Shown here one piece after another: positions 5,310-11,884 of a DNA stretch of 11,884 nt (position 1 is the stretch's first letter; the number at the start of each line of letters is the position of its first letter). The position numbers and the translations under genes were made by a program. Where the stretch lies: positions 1 to 11,884 of the forward strand of contig CAMNHH010000065.1 of NCBI GenBank assembly GCA_946539175.1. Direction: 5' to 3'. The notes under the pieces are model-generated. The model was not told the DNA's origin and made no database searches. It saw only the letters and a list, made by a program, of their open reading frames with translations. This DNA is from an uncultured Clostridia bacterium. GTDB taxonomy: Bacteria; Bacillota; Clostridia; Oscillospirales; Oscillospiraceae.

Positions 5310-6062
5310 GTGATAAACGCATGGTTGCTTTTGGGCGTCGCCCACGGGCTGGGGGATTATCTGCTGCAGCCCGACGGACTGGCCCGGAAAAAGGAGAAGG
5401 ATCTTCGCTTTCTGCTGCTCCACGGGCTGCTCTACGCCCTGGCCATGGGGGCAATGTTCCTGTTTGGCTTTTCCGGCCCGGTCTGGGCGGCCTGGGGGAT
5501 CGCCGCATTGAGCCACCTGGGGATCGACCTCCTGCGGCTCCGGATCGCCCGGGGCAAGGGGCGGTCAGCCCTGTTTCAGCTGCTCTCCTTCTGTCTGGAT
5601 CAGGCCCTGCATCTGGGCGTCCTGGCCGGACTGTGGGCCCTGCTGCTGCGGAGCCATACGGCAGGCGCTCTGGCGGCCTGGAGCGGGACGGCCTGGCTTC
5701 GGCCCGTCCTGGTCTACGGGGCCATCTTTTGCGTGATCTGGAAACCCGCGGCCATTCTGATCCGCCTGTTTTTCGCCTGGTTCGCCCCCGTTGCGGGAGA
5801 GGATCCCGGCGCCGGGGCGACGGAGACCCAGGCCCTCCCCGGCAGCGGGGAGCTGATCGGTAAGCTGGAGCGGCTGATCATCGCAGTCCTGGTGCTCCGG
5901 GGCCAGTTCGGGGCCATCGGCTTCGTGCTGACGGCAAAAAGCGTGGCCCGCTTCAAGCTGATCGAGCAGGACCGGGGCTTCGCGGAGCGCTATCTGGTGG
6001 GCACCCTGCTGAGCGCCAGCATTGCCCTGCTCAGCGCACTGCTGGGCGCGAAGCTGCTGTGA
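5310..6062 (+). CDS. DUF3307 domain integral membrane protein
   Basis: A 250-residue membrane protein. The N-terminus H-G-L-G-D-Y-L-L-Q (residues 11-19) followed by K-K-E-K-D-L and a His-containing helix (L-L-H-G-L-L-Y-A-L) matches DUF3307; L-S-H-L-G-I-D-L-L and L-D-Q-A-L-H-L further along are also typical. About six to seven hydrophobic segments are visible. The C-terminal half has L-E-R-L-I-I-A-V-L, A-K-S-V-A-R-F-K and a final hydrophobic stretch. The start is GTG 5310, with AAGGAGG at 5293-5299 ten bases upstream; no nearby ATG in frame is better. It follows the SatD gene by 22 bp and is presumably co-transcribed. The molecular role of DUF3307 is unknown; conserved His and Asp residues in the membrane suggest metal or ion binding, which is inference. 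Confidence 0.8.
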   Translation: MINAWLLLGVAHGLGDYLLQPDGLARKKEKDLRFLLLHGLLYALAMGAMFLFGFSGPVWAAWGIAALSHLGIDLLRLRIARGKGRSALFQLLSFCLDQALHLGVLAGLWALLLRSHTAGALAAWSGTAWLRPVLVYGAIFCVIWKPAAILIRLFFAWFAPVAGEDPGAGATETQALPGSGELIGKLERLIIAVLVLRGQFGAIGFVLTAKSVARFKLIEQDRGFAERYLVGTLLSASIALLSALLGAKLL

Positions 6063-6105
6063 GCTGACGCACCGAACAAACGGAATATGGGAAGGAGGGA
6101 GTTCC

Positions 6106-6417
6106 GTGAAATTCGCGCTGTATTTCGTCTGCTTTGGCCTGGGCGGAGCCCTGCTGCTCTACGCCCTGGTGCTGCGGCTGACGCTGAACGTGAAGCTGAT
6201 TCCAAAAAGCAGCGGAGCCAGGCTGAAGGACCCCAAGGCCTACGCCTGGATGCTGTCCTATATCCTCGCTTTTCTGGCGCTGGCGCTGCTGACCGGGGGC
6301 TGGGTGGGGATCTATGCCGGGCCTTTGGCGGGCGCCGCGGCCGCGGCGGCGGCCCTGGCGCTGGCCATCTGGCTCTGTGTCCGTCTCTGGCGCAGCAGCC
6401 ACAACAAGAACCGATGA
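6106..6417 (+). CDS. Small hypothetical membrane protein, third gene of SatD unit
   Basis: A 103-residue protein starting with GTG at 6106, chosen because AAGGAGG (6092-6098) lies 7 nt upstream. The in-frame ATG at 6022 lies within the preceding gene and yields a non-hydrophobic, cysteine-rich head, so it is rejected. Three hydrophobic segments are visible: about residues 2-22, 44-64 and 70-92, the last being Ala-rich. The C-terminus is basic and polar (R-S-S-H-N-K-N-R). I do not recognise the family. It ends 18 bp before a terminator hairpin, so it closes the unit begun at 4448. Its close spacing to the DUF3307 gene suggests a subunit or accessory role. Confidence 0.65.
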   Translation: MKFALYFVCFGLGGALLLYALVLRLTLNVKLIPKSSGARLKDPKAYAWMLSYILAFLALALLTGGWVGIYAGPLAGAAAAAAALALAIWLCVRLWRSSHNKNR

Positions 6418-6434
6418 AGAAACCGGAAGGTCAG

Positions 6435-6467
6435 GCCGCAATCCCCGGGATTTGCGGCTTGACTTTT
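6435..6467 (+). terminator. Rho-independent terminator of SatD unit
   Basis: GCCGCAATC (6435-6443) pairs with GATTTGCGGC (6449-6458), allowing one bulged T, around a CCCGG-type loop; TTGACTTTTT follows. The tail also holds the -35 box of the next promoter (6459-6464). Confidence 0.7.
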
Positions 6468-6487
6468 TCGGGCGAACGCGATACAAT
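6459..6487 (+). promoter_or_regulatory. Promoter of the TPP riboswitch/thiT transcript
   Basis: TTGACT (6459-6464) and TACAAT (6482-6487) with a 17-bp spacer. Initiation would be near 6494, exactly at the start of the riboswitch. Confidence 0.75.
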
Positions 6488-6492
6488 AGAGG

Positions 6493-6591
6493 CACTCTTC
6501 GGGGAGCCGGACCGATCCGGCTGAGACTGGGCGATCAGGGCGCCCTCACCCGTGAACCTGATACGGATCATGCCGTCGTAGGAAAAGGGTG
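6493..6591 (+). ncRNA. TPP riboswitch (THI element)
   Basis: The thi-box core is clear: GGGGAGCC (6501-6508), GGCTGAGA (6519-6526), GTGAACCTGATACGGAT (6552-6568), ATGCCGTCGTAGGAAA (6570-6585). Flanks CACTCTT and AAGGGTG can form the closing P1 stem (6493-6499 with 6585-6591). The element binds thiamine pyrophosphate and here precedes a thiamine transporter gene, as expected. A Rho-independent terminator 15 nt downstream indicates control by premature termination when TPP is bound. Confidence 0.93.
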
Positions 6592-6605
6592 TCTTCTCTT
6601 TGGAT

Positions 6606-6634
6606 GCCGACGGCCCTGGTCCGTCGGTATTTTT
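6606..6634 (+). terminator. Attenuator terminator of the TPP riboswitch
   Basis: CCGACGG (6607-6613) and CCGTCGG (6621-6627) form a perfect 7-bp stem with a 7-nt loop, followed by ATTTTT. It sits between the aptamer and the ribosome site of thiT (AAAGGAGG, 6636-6643). GGTCCG (6618-6623) could instead pair with CGGACC in the aptamer (6508-6513), a candidate antiterminator. Confidence 0.75.
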
Positions 6635-6652
6635 CAAAGGAGGAAGAAACAT

Positions 6653-7216
6653 ATGCAAACCAAACAGAGATCCACTGCCCGCATTCTGGCGGAGGGCGGC
6701 GTATGCATCGCCCTGTCCATTGCCCTGAGCTATCTGAAGATCCCCATCGGTCTGGAATTCGGTGGCTTCGGCGGCTCCATCGACCTGGTGATGATTCCCC
6801 TGATCGTCTTCGCCATGCGCTCCAACCTGGGCTGGGGCATCGGCGCCGGTCTGATCTTCGGCACCCTGAAGTTCATCTTCGCCAACGGCACGGCCATCAA
6901 CTGGGTCTCCATCATCTTCGACTATTCCGTCGCCTACGGCATGGTGGGCCTGGCCGGTCTCTTCCACAGGAACTTCAAGCTGATGCCGCTGGCCGCCTTC
7001 GTGGGCTGCCTGGGCCGTTTCATCGTCCACTTCATCAGCGGCGTGACCGTCTACGCCGAGTATCTGCCCGAGGAGTTTATGGGCATCACCAAGCCCTCCG
7101 TGGCCCTGTATTCCCTGCTCTACAACGGCACCTACATGCTGCCCAACACCATTCTGGCTGTGGTCATCTGCTGCCTGCTGCTGGCCATGCCCAAGATCCT
7201 GAAGCAGCCTGAATAA
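6653..7216 (+). CDS. thiT: ThiT, thiamine-specific S-component of ECF transporter
   Basis: A 187-residue integral membrane protein with about six helices, the normal size for ThiT. It captures thiamine and hands it to the energising EcfA/A'/T module, usually encoded elsewhere. Family marks include G-G-F-G-G-S-I-D-L-V-M-I-P (37-49), G-W-G-I-G-A-G (60-66), F-D-Y-S-V-A-Y-G-M-V-G-L-A-G (89-102), H-F-I-S-G-V-T-V (126-133) and L-Y-N-G-T-Y-M-L-P-N (156-165); His126 and Asn158 correspond in context to ligand-contact residues of Lactococcus ThiT. The start is ATG 6653 with AAAGGAGG 9 nt upstream; the longer frame from 6314 is excluded because it crosses the riboswitch. The riboswitch confirms the thiamine assignment. 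A terminator follows at once, so it is a single-gene unit. Confidence 0.93.
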   Translation: MQTKQRSTARILAEGGVCIALSIALSYLKIPIGLEFGGFGGSIDLVMIPLIVFAMRSNLGWGIGAGLIFGTLKFIFANGTAINWVSIIFDYSVAYGMVGLAGLFHRNFKLMPLAAFVGCLGRFIVHFISGVTVYAEYLPEEFMGITKPSVALYSLLYNGTYMLPNTILAVVICCLLLAMPKILKQPE

Positions 7217-7223
7217 GAAGCAA

Positions 7224-7252
7224 GGGGCGGCGCCCAGCCGCCCTCTGTTTTT
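7224..7252 (+). terminator. Terminator of thiT
   Basis: GGGCGGC (7225-7231) and GCCGCCC (7237-7243) form a perfect 7-bp stem with a 5-nt loop, extended by a G-T wobble, followed by CTGTTTTT. Confidence 0.85.
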
Positions 7253-7301
7253 CAAAAAGGCGGAGAAGCCCGCCGATTTTCAAACAAACAAGGAGCATTC
7301 T

Positions 7302-8363
7302 ATGCTGAAACCCATCCGCCATCTGATCGGGGCGGGGATTCTGGCCCTGCTCACCGCCGCGGCGGTGGGGCTGGCCCGCTTTATGCCCGAGTTCTGGTTT
7401 TCCTTCTACACCGACTTCTCCCGGACCGCCATGCGGTATCTGGGGGCGGCCTTCGGCTGGGTGCCCTTCCCGGTCTGGGAGCTTCTGCTGGCGCTGCTGA
7501 TCCCGGGCGTGGTCGCGGGGCTGATCTACGCCATAAAAAGGGCCCGGGTCCTGGGCTTTCTCAGCGGGCTGCTGGAGCTGATCGTCCTGCTGGCGGCCCT
7601 GTTCGTGGGGCTCTGGGGCCTCAACGGCTTTGCTCCCACCATCGGGGAGCAGACGGGGCTGGAGGTGCAGCCCTACAGCACCGACCAGCTCCAGGCCGCG
7701 GCGGCCTGGTACGCCGATCAGGCCAGCCTCTGGTCCGTCCGGGTGGAGCGGGATCAGGCGGGGGACGTGGTGCTGCCGGACTTTGAGACCATGTCGGATC
7801 AGGCGGTGGCGGCCTACGGGCGGCTGGCGGAGTACAACGGGCGCTATGCCCTGTCCATCTCCCGGGTGAAGCCCCTGCTGCTCAGCGAGGCCTTTGCCTA
7901 CACGGGGACCACCGGGATCTTCGTCTGCCTCACCGGGGAGGCGGGGGTTTCCACCGAGACCTTCCCTCTGGCCCAGCCCTTCACCCTCTGCCACGAGCTG
8001 GGCCACAGCCTGGCGGTGGCCCGGGAGGACGAGGCAAATTACCTGGGCTTCCTGGCCTGCCGGGCGGCGGACAGCGAGCTGTTCCGCTACTCCGGCTACT
8101 ACAACGCCTTCATCTACTGCTTCAACGCCCTCTACGACGAGAACGTCACCAAGGCCCGGAGCCTCTGGGACCGCTGCTCGCAGGAGCTGCTCCACGATTC
8201 CAACGTCCACGTGGAGCACAACAAGCAGTACGAGGGCAAGATCCAGGACGCCGCCCAGGCGGTGAACGACGCCTACATCAAGACCTTCGACGAGGCCGGC
8301 GTCAAGTCCTACGGTCTGGTGGTTGATTACCTGATCGCGGAGTATCTGAAAAACGGCGCATAA
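7302..8363 (+). CDS. DUF3810 family membrane-anchored zinc metallopeptidase
   Basis: A 353-residue protein. Hydrophobic segments at about 9-27, 59-77 and 88-108 anchor it to the membrane; the rest is extracytoplasmic or cytoplasmic soluble domain. The signature S-E-A-F-A-Y-T-G-T-T-G-I-F (195-207), F-T-G-E-A-like L-T-G-E-A-G-V (210-216) and H-E-L-G-H (231-235) followed by A-R-E-D-E-A-N-Y (240-247) is that of DUF3810. HExxH plus Glu244 gives a gluzincin-like zinc site (His231, His235, Glu244, catalytic Glu232). Substrates are unknown. The start ATG 7302 has AAGGAG 6 nt upstream. No terminator is seen between it and the phosphoesterase 63 bp downstream, so the two are probably one unit. No clear promoter is visible in 7253-7301, though expression by read-through past the thiT terminator is possible. 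Confidence 0.85.
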   Translation: MLKPIRHLIGAGILALLTAAAVGLARFMPEFWFSFYTDFSRTAMRYLGAAFGWVPFPVWELLLALLIPGVVAGLIYAIKRARVLGFLSGLLELIVLLAALFVGLWGLNGFAPTIGEQTGLEVQPYSTDQLQAAAAWYADQASLWSVRVERDQAGDVVLPDFETMSDQAVAAYGRLAEYNGRYALSISRVKPLLLSEAFAYTGTTGIFVCLTGEAGVSTETFPLAQPFTLCHELGHSLAVAREDEANYLGFLACRAADSELFRYSGYYNAFIYCFNALYDENVTKARSLWDRCSQELLHDSNVHVEHNKQYEGKIQDAAQAVNDAYIKTFDEAGVKSYGLVVDYLIAEYLKNGA

Positions 8364-8426
8364 GCGGAATACATTTAATATAGATAGGATGGATCTCCAC
8401 AAATCACGACCCAAGGAGGAGCAAGC

Positions 8427-9260
8427 ATGAAAAAGACCACCCTGGCGGCTGCGGCTGCCCTGGGGACCGCGGCTGTGGCCGCGGCTGTACCCTACTTCTA
8501 CAAGCAGTCCACGGAGCTGACGGCGTCCCACTACGTATTTCGCTCCCCCAAGGTGAAGGGAGCGCTGGAGGGCTTCCGGATCACCCAGATCTCGGACCTG
8601 CACAACAAGGAGTTCGGCCGGGACAACTGCCGCCTCATGGCCCTGACGGAGGCCCAGCAGCCGGATCTGCTGGTGATCACCGGGGATCTGACGGACAGCT
8701 ACCACACGGATCTGGACCGGGCGGTGGACAGCGCGGCCCGGCTGGCCAGGATCGCGCCCTGCTACTACGTTACCGGCAACCACGAGCTTCGCATGAGCCG
8801 GGACAGGCAGCGGGAGTTCTTTGCCCGGCTGGAGGCAGCCGGGGTGGTGCTGCTGCGGAACGAGGCGGTGCGCCTGGGCCTGGGCGGCGGCTTCCGTCTG
8901 CTGGGGGTGGACTGCAACCAGGCCCGTACCGCTACCCTGCGGGATCTGATGGCGGACCGGCCCCGGGAGGAGCTGAACATTCTGCTGGCCCACAAGCCCC
9001 ACTACGCCGAGTGCTATCGGCAGGCGGGGGTGGACCTGGTGCTGTCAGGCCACGCCCACGGCGGCCAGTGGCGGCTGCCGGGGGTGGGGGGGCTCTACGC
9101 CCCGGGCCAGGGTGTGCTGCCCAAGTACACCGCGGGCATGTACCGGCTGGGGAACACGGTGATGTGCGTCAGCCGGGGCCTGGGGAACTCCTCCTTCCCC
9201 CTGCGGATCGACAACAAGCCGGAGCTGGTGACGGTGATCCTCCGGGGCACCGCCCAATAA
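8427..9260 (+). CDS. Membrane-anchored calcineurin-like metallophosphoesterase
   Basis: A 277-residue protein of the YkuE/YaeI type. An uncleaved N-terminal signal-anchor (residues 5-23, very Ala-rich, after M-K-K) places the catalytic domain outside the membrane. The five metal-ligand motifs of the family are in order: D-L-H (57-59), G-D-L-T-D (86-90), G-N-H-E (117-120), A-H-K-P (188-191) and G-H-A-H-G-G-Q (208-214). All metal ligands are present, so it should be active as a dinuclear metal phosphoesterase; relatives act on lipid-linked or nucleotide phosphodiesters, but the substrate here cannot be read. ATG 8427 follows AAGGAGGA (8413-8420) with 6-nt spacing. It lies 63 bp after the DUF3810 gene, likely in the same transcript. 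Confidence 0.9.
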   Translation: MKKTTLAAAAALGTAAVAAAVPYFYKQSTELTASHYVFRSPKVKGALEGFRITQISDLHNKEFGRDNCRLMALTEAQQPDLLVITGDLTDSYHTDLDRAVDSAARLARIAPCYYVTGNHELRMSRDRQREFFARLEAAGVVLLRNEAVRLGLGGGFRLLGVDCNQARTATLRDLMADRPREELNILLAHKPHYAECYRQAGVDLVLSGHAHGGQWRLPGVGGLYAPGQGVLPKYTAGMYRLGNTVMCVSRGLGNSSFPLRIDNKPELVTVILRGTAQ

Positions 9261-9267
9261 GCCGGGC

Positions 9268-9311
9268 CGATTTCGCGGCGGGGAGAAACCAGGCCTCCGC
9301 CGGGGAAATCG
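9268..9311 (+). terminator. Stem-loop after phosphoesterase gene (weak terminator)
   Basis: CGATTTC (9268-9274) pairs with GAAATCG (9305-9311), with inner GC-rich pairing of GGCGG against CCGCC. No proper T-run follows directly (CGTCTTGTGG), so it may act as a 3' stability element. A second hairpin TTGTGG/CCACAA (9316-9321/9338-9343) leads into T-rich DNA at 9344-9368. Confidence 0.4.
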
Positions 9312-9387
9312 CGTCTTGTGGCTCAAAATACAGCTATCCACAATATCTTGTATATTATTTCTTTTTTATATAGAATGAACTGGAATG

Positions 9388-9452
9388 AGCCCCGGGGCCA
9401 AAAAGGTTTTTGGAAAAACTGCACACCAAAACCTTGACCTTGGGGCTTTTTT
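9388..9452 (+). terminator. Long bipartite terminator upstream of subtilase gene
   Basis: AGCCCC (9388-9393) pairs with GGGGCT (9442-9447), and an inner arm AAGGTTTT(T)GG pairs with CCAAAACCTT; TTTTTT (9447-9452) follows. Its right arm contains the -35 box of the subtilase promoter. Confidence 0.65.
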
Positions 9453-9462
9453 CTGATAGAAT
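9434..9462 (+). promoter_or_regulatory. Promoter of the S8 subtilase gene
   Basis: TTGACC (9434-9439) and TAGAAT (9457-9462) with a 17-bp spacer and TGA extended -10 (9454-9456). The -35 is inside the right arm of the preceding hairpin. Expected start near 9469. Confidence 0.7.
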
Positions 9463-9468
9463 ATAAAG

Positions 9469-9579
9469 CGCAAAAGAGCCCCCGCATGGGACGGGGGATC
9501 GGGGCGGCGGAGTCCGCTCCCCGCCAAGTCGGTATATTACCCGCTCCCGGGAATAGAGCGGATGATATAAAAATCTATC
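9469..9579 (+). other. Structured 5' leader of the subtilase mRNA
   Basis: About 110 nt of non-coding leader with several stems: CCCCCG/CGGGGG separated by 7 nt (about 9479-9497), a GC-rich GGCGG/CCGCC pair (about 9502-9525), and CCGCTC/GAGCGG (9541-9546/9556-9561). No riboswitch class is recognised. It may stabilise the message or regulate translation. Confidence 0.4.
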
Positions 9580-9594
9580 AAAGGAGACATGACA

Positions 9595-11884
9595 ATGAAG
9601 AACACATCGCTGTTCCGCCGGATCCTGTCGGTGGCGCTTGTGATCGCGATGCTGGCTTCCTTCCTGGTTCCTACGGCCATGGCAGAGCCCGCAAAAACGA
9701 CCGCAAACGTGGAAGAGCTGACGCTCGTCCCCACCGATCCCGGCGAGCTGGAGTCTCAGAAGCTTGGTGCAAACAAAGCGGAAGACTCCATCGCAAAGGA
9801 AGATCATGCGCTGACTGACGTGGTCCGTGTGTCCATCGTTCTGGACAAGGCATCCACTCTGGACGCCGGCTTCAGCATCGACAACATCGCGAACAACGTC
9901 GCGGCCAGGGTCTACCGTCAGGCCCTCCGCAACGAGCAGGCTGCCATGACCGCCAAGATTGAACAGGCGATCGGCGGCAAGCTGGACGTGAAGTGGAATC
10001 TGACCCTTGCGGCCAACAACATCTCCGCGAACGTGCTCTACGGCCAGATCGATACCATCAAGGCGATCGACGGTGTCAAGGACGTGTTCCTGGAGAACCG
10101 CTACGAGCCCCAGGTCACTGAGAAGGGCGACGAGCCCAACAACGGCTCCGCCTCCTACATGATCGGCTCCAACATCACTTGGGCGGCCGGTTACACCGGT
10201 GCCGGCAGCAAGCTTGCCGTCATCGATACCGGTATCGACACCGAGCACCAGTCCTTCTCCGGCGAAGCGCTGGAATACGCGCTGCAGAAGAACGCTGAGG
10301 CCAAGGGCGTGTCCTACGACGAATACGTGGCCTCTCTGAATCTGCTGACACCCGAAAGCATTGACGCTGTCAAGGATCAGCTGAACGCCAACATCGGTTC
10401 CGGTGCCGCGGCTTACCGCAACACCAAGATCGGCTTCGGCTACAACTATGTTGACAGTGACGTCAACTACATCGAGCATACGCAGGACTCCCAGGGCGAG
10501 CACGGCTCCCACGTCGAGGGCATCTCCGCCGCCAACCGCTTCGTGAAGGTGGACGGCGAGTTCAAGCCCGCGATTGAGGCTGTGGGCACCCAGGGTGTCG
10601 CCCCTGACGCCCAGATCGTCACCATGAAGGTCTTCGGCAAGGGCGGCGGCGCTTATGATTCCGACTACATGGTCGCCATCGAGGACGCCATCGTTCTGGG
10701 CTGCGACTCCGCCAACCTGTCTCTGGGCTCCGGCTCCGCGGGCTTCGGCTTCTCCAGCGGCTACGAAAGCGTGCTGAACAAGCTGGTGGCCAACGGGATG
10801 GTCTGCTCCATCTCCATGGGCAACGCCTACGGCTGGTACGACACCCCCTATGACAGCAGCATGTACCCCTATCTGTACGCCGATGACGCCAGCTACGACA
10901 CCGGCGGCAGCCCCGGCTCCTTCACCAACTCCCTGGCTGTTGCCTCCGTTGACAACCTGGGTCAGACCGGCTACCCCCTGCTGTTCGGTGACCGCCACGT
11001 CTTCTATTCCCAGACCAGCGGTTACGGCAATGAGCCCATCAACACCATCGCCGGCAACGAGTACGAGTACGTCCTGGTGGACGGCCCCGGCGTTGACGAC
11101 AATGAGCACGTGGGCCAGGAAGGCGACCAGTTCCTGGCGCTGGGCCGCGAGGTCCTGGAAGGCAAGGTCGCCATGTGCTACCGCGGCACCTCCTCCTTCT
11201 TCGCCAAGGCCAACGCGGCTGTGGCGCAGGGCGCTGTGGCTGTGATCATCATCAACAACCAGGCCGGCGTCATCAACATGAACCTGACCGGTTATGAGTA
11301 CAATGCTCCCGCAGTTTCCATCCTGAAGGCCGACGGCGACGCCATCAAGGCTGACTCCGAGAAGGTCACCACCGAGGACGGCCTGGAGTACTACACCGGC
11401 ACCATGAGCGTTTCCGCCGAAATGGAAGTGCAGCAGCCGGAACCCACCGACACTGTCACGGTTTCCTCCTTCTCCTCCTACGGTGTTCCCGGCACCATGG
11501 TTCTGAAGCCTGAGATCCTGGCCCCCGGTGGCTCTATCTACTCCGTCTGGGGCGCCAACATCGGCGACAGCAGCCCCACCCAGTCCCACACGGACTACGA
11601 GGTTATGTCCGGTACCTCCATGGCCGCTCCTCAGGTCAACGGCATGGCCGGCGTGCTGGGTCAGTACATCCGTGAGAACAATCTGTGCGAGAAGACCGGT
11701 CTGACCCAGCGTCAGCTGATCAACTCCCTGCTGATGTCCACCGCTCATCCTGTGTACGACGCCGACGGCAACTATTGGCCCGTCATCCGCGTCGGCGCCG
11801 GTCTGGGCAACGTGGCTGACGCTGTGGCTGCCAAGTCCTACATCCTGATGGACGAGGACTCCACCCTCTTCCCCGACTCCGCCA
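9595..11884 (+). CDS. Secreted S8 subtilisin-like serine protease with PA domain (partial, runs off right edge)
   Basis: The reading frame is open from ATG 9595 to the window end, giving 763 residues with no stop. ATG 9589 is in frame but only 2 nt from the AAAGGAG site; 9595 has 8-nt spacing. A signal peptide ends at A-M-A followed by E-P-A. A propeptide-like segment (about 70-180) precedes the catalytic domain. The triad is complete: Asp211 in V-I-D-T-G-I-D, His303 in H-G-S-H-V-E-G, Ser675 in S-G-T-S-M-A-A-P; Asn410 in S-M-G-N is the oxyanion-hole residue. A PA domain (A-V-A-V-I-I-I-N-N region, about 515-585) is inserted between His and Ser, as in lactocepin and C5a peptidase. It should degrade extracellular proteins or peptides. 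The spacing Asp-His (92 residues) is longer than in simple subtilisins. Fn3-like and wall-anchoring parts would lie beyond the window. It has its own promoter and leader. Confidence 0.92.
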   Translation, partial: MKNTSLFRRILSVALVIAMLASFLVPTAMAEPAKTTANVEELTLVPTDPGELESQKLGANKAEDSIAKEDHALTDVVRVSIVLDKASTLDAGFSIDNIANNVAARVYRQALRNEQAAMTAKIEQAIGGKLDVKWNLTLAANNISANVLYGQIDTIKAIDGVKDVFLENRYEPQVTEKGDEPNNGSASYMIGSNITWAAGYTGAGSKLAVIDTGIDTEHQSFSGEALEYALQKNAEAKGVSYDEYVASLNLLTPESIDAVKDQLNANIGSGAAAYRNTKIGFGYNYVDSDVNYIEHTQDSQGEHGSHVEGISAANRFVKVDGEFKPAIEAVGTQGVAPDAQIVTMKVFGKGGGAYDSDYMVAIEDAIVLGCDSANLSLGSGSAGFGFSSGYESVLNKLVANGMVCSISMGNAYGWYDTPYDSSMYPYLYADDASYDTGGSPGSFTNSLAVASVDNLGQTGYPLLFGDRHVFYSQTSGYGNEPINTIAGNEYEYVLVDGPGVDDNEHVGQEGDQFLALGREVLEGKVAMCYRGTSSFFAKANAAVAQGAVAVIIINNQAGVINMNLTGYEYNAPAVSILKADGDAIKADSEKVTTEDGLEYYTGTMSVSAEMEVQQPEPTDTVTVSSFSSYGVPGTMVLKPEILAPGGSIYSVWGANIGDSSPTQSHTDYEVMSGTSMAAPQVNGMAGVLGQYIRENNLCEKTGLTQRQLINSLLMSTAHPVYDADGNYWPVIRVGAGLGNVADAVAAKSYILMDEDSTLFPDSA

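Noticed and set aside
7164..9002. 612-residue minus-strand ORF
   Set aside because: Covers the DUF3810 and phosphoesterase genes in antisense, with Gln/Gly/Val-rich composition and no recognisable domain.
9355..11748. 797-residue minus-strand ORF
   Set aside because: Antisense to the subtilase, whose frame has a signal peptide and full catalytic triad; the opposite frame is a codon-bias shadow.

Overview
The window looks like a chromosomal segment from a GC-rich Clostridia of the gut type, probably Oscillospiraceae (Flavonifractor/Lawsonibacter/Oscillibacter-like). This is inferred from strong AGGAGG ribosome sites, sigma-A type promoters with 17-bp spacers and extended TGn -10 boxes, a thiT gene under a TPP riboswitch, a DUF3810/metallophosphoesterase pair and lactocepin-like secreted subtilases. 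Genes are GC-rich; control regions are AT-rich. No rRNA, tRNA, CRISPR array or transposase gene is seen.

Layout. (1) 1-129, minus strand: the first 43 codons of an exported protein, cut by the window edge. Its best promoter (809-837, minus) lies about 670 nt upstream, so the transcript would have a very long, hairpin-rich leader. (2) 838-1090: AT-rich control region with five GAATATT/AATATTC heptamers and a consensus promoter for an XRE-type regulator (1145-2248) with an unrecognised C-terminal domain. (3) 2249-2799: non-coding, with its own promoter, a candidate structured RNA ending in a long hairpin, a second terminator-like hairpin and the MATE promoter. Part of the candidate RNA (2410-2520) is a diverged copy of 295-412, including a hairpin with changed stem but shared loop. 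(4) 2800-4314: MATE-family exporter with an odd in-frame insert between its two halves. (5) 4314-6467: a 23-position palindrome overlapping a promoter, then a three-gene unit: SatD family protein, DUF3307 membrane protein, small membrane protein, terminator. (6) 6459-7252: promoter, TPP riboswitch, attenuator terminator, thiT (thiamine ECF S-component), terminator. (7) 7302-9260: DUF3810 membrane metallopeptidase and a membrane-anchored calcineurin-like phosphoesterase, probably co-transcribed. (8) 9268-9579: terminators, promoter and structured leader for (9) a secreted S8 subtilase with PA domain, 9595 to beyond the right edge.

How it fits together. These are mostly small, independent transcription units concerned with the envelope: export (MATE), vitamin uptake (ThiT), membrane-bound enzymes (DUF3810, phosphoesterase) and extracellular proteolysis (S8). 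At several joints the terminator or palindrome of one unit runs directly into the -35 box of the next. The least explained parts are the shared element at 295-412/2410-2520, the long minus-strand leader, the palindrome controlling the SatD unit and the insert in the MATE gene. All functional statements come from reading the sequence; no searches were run.
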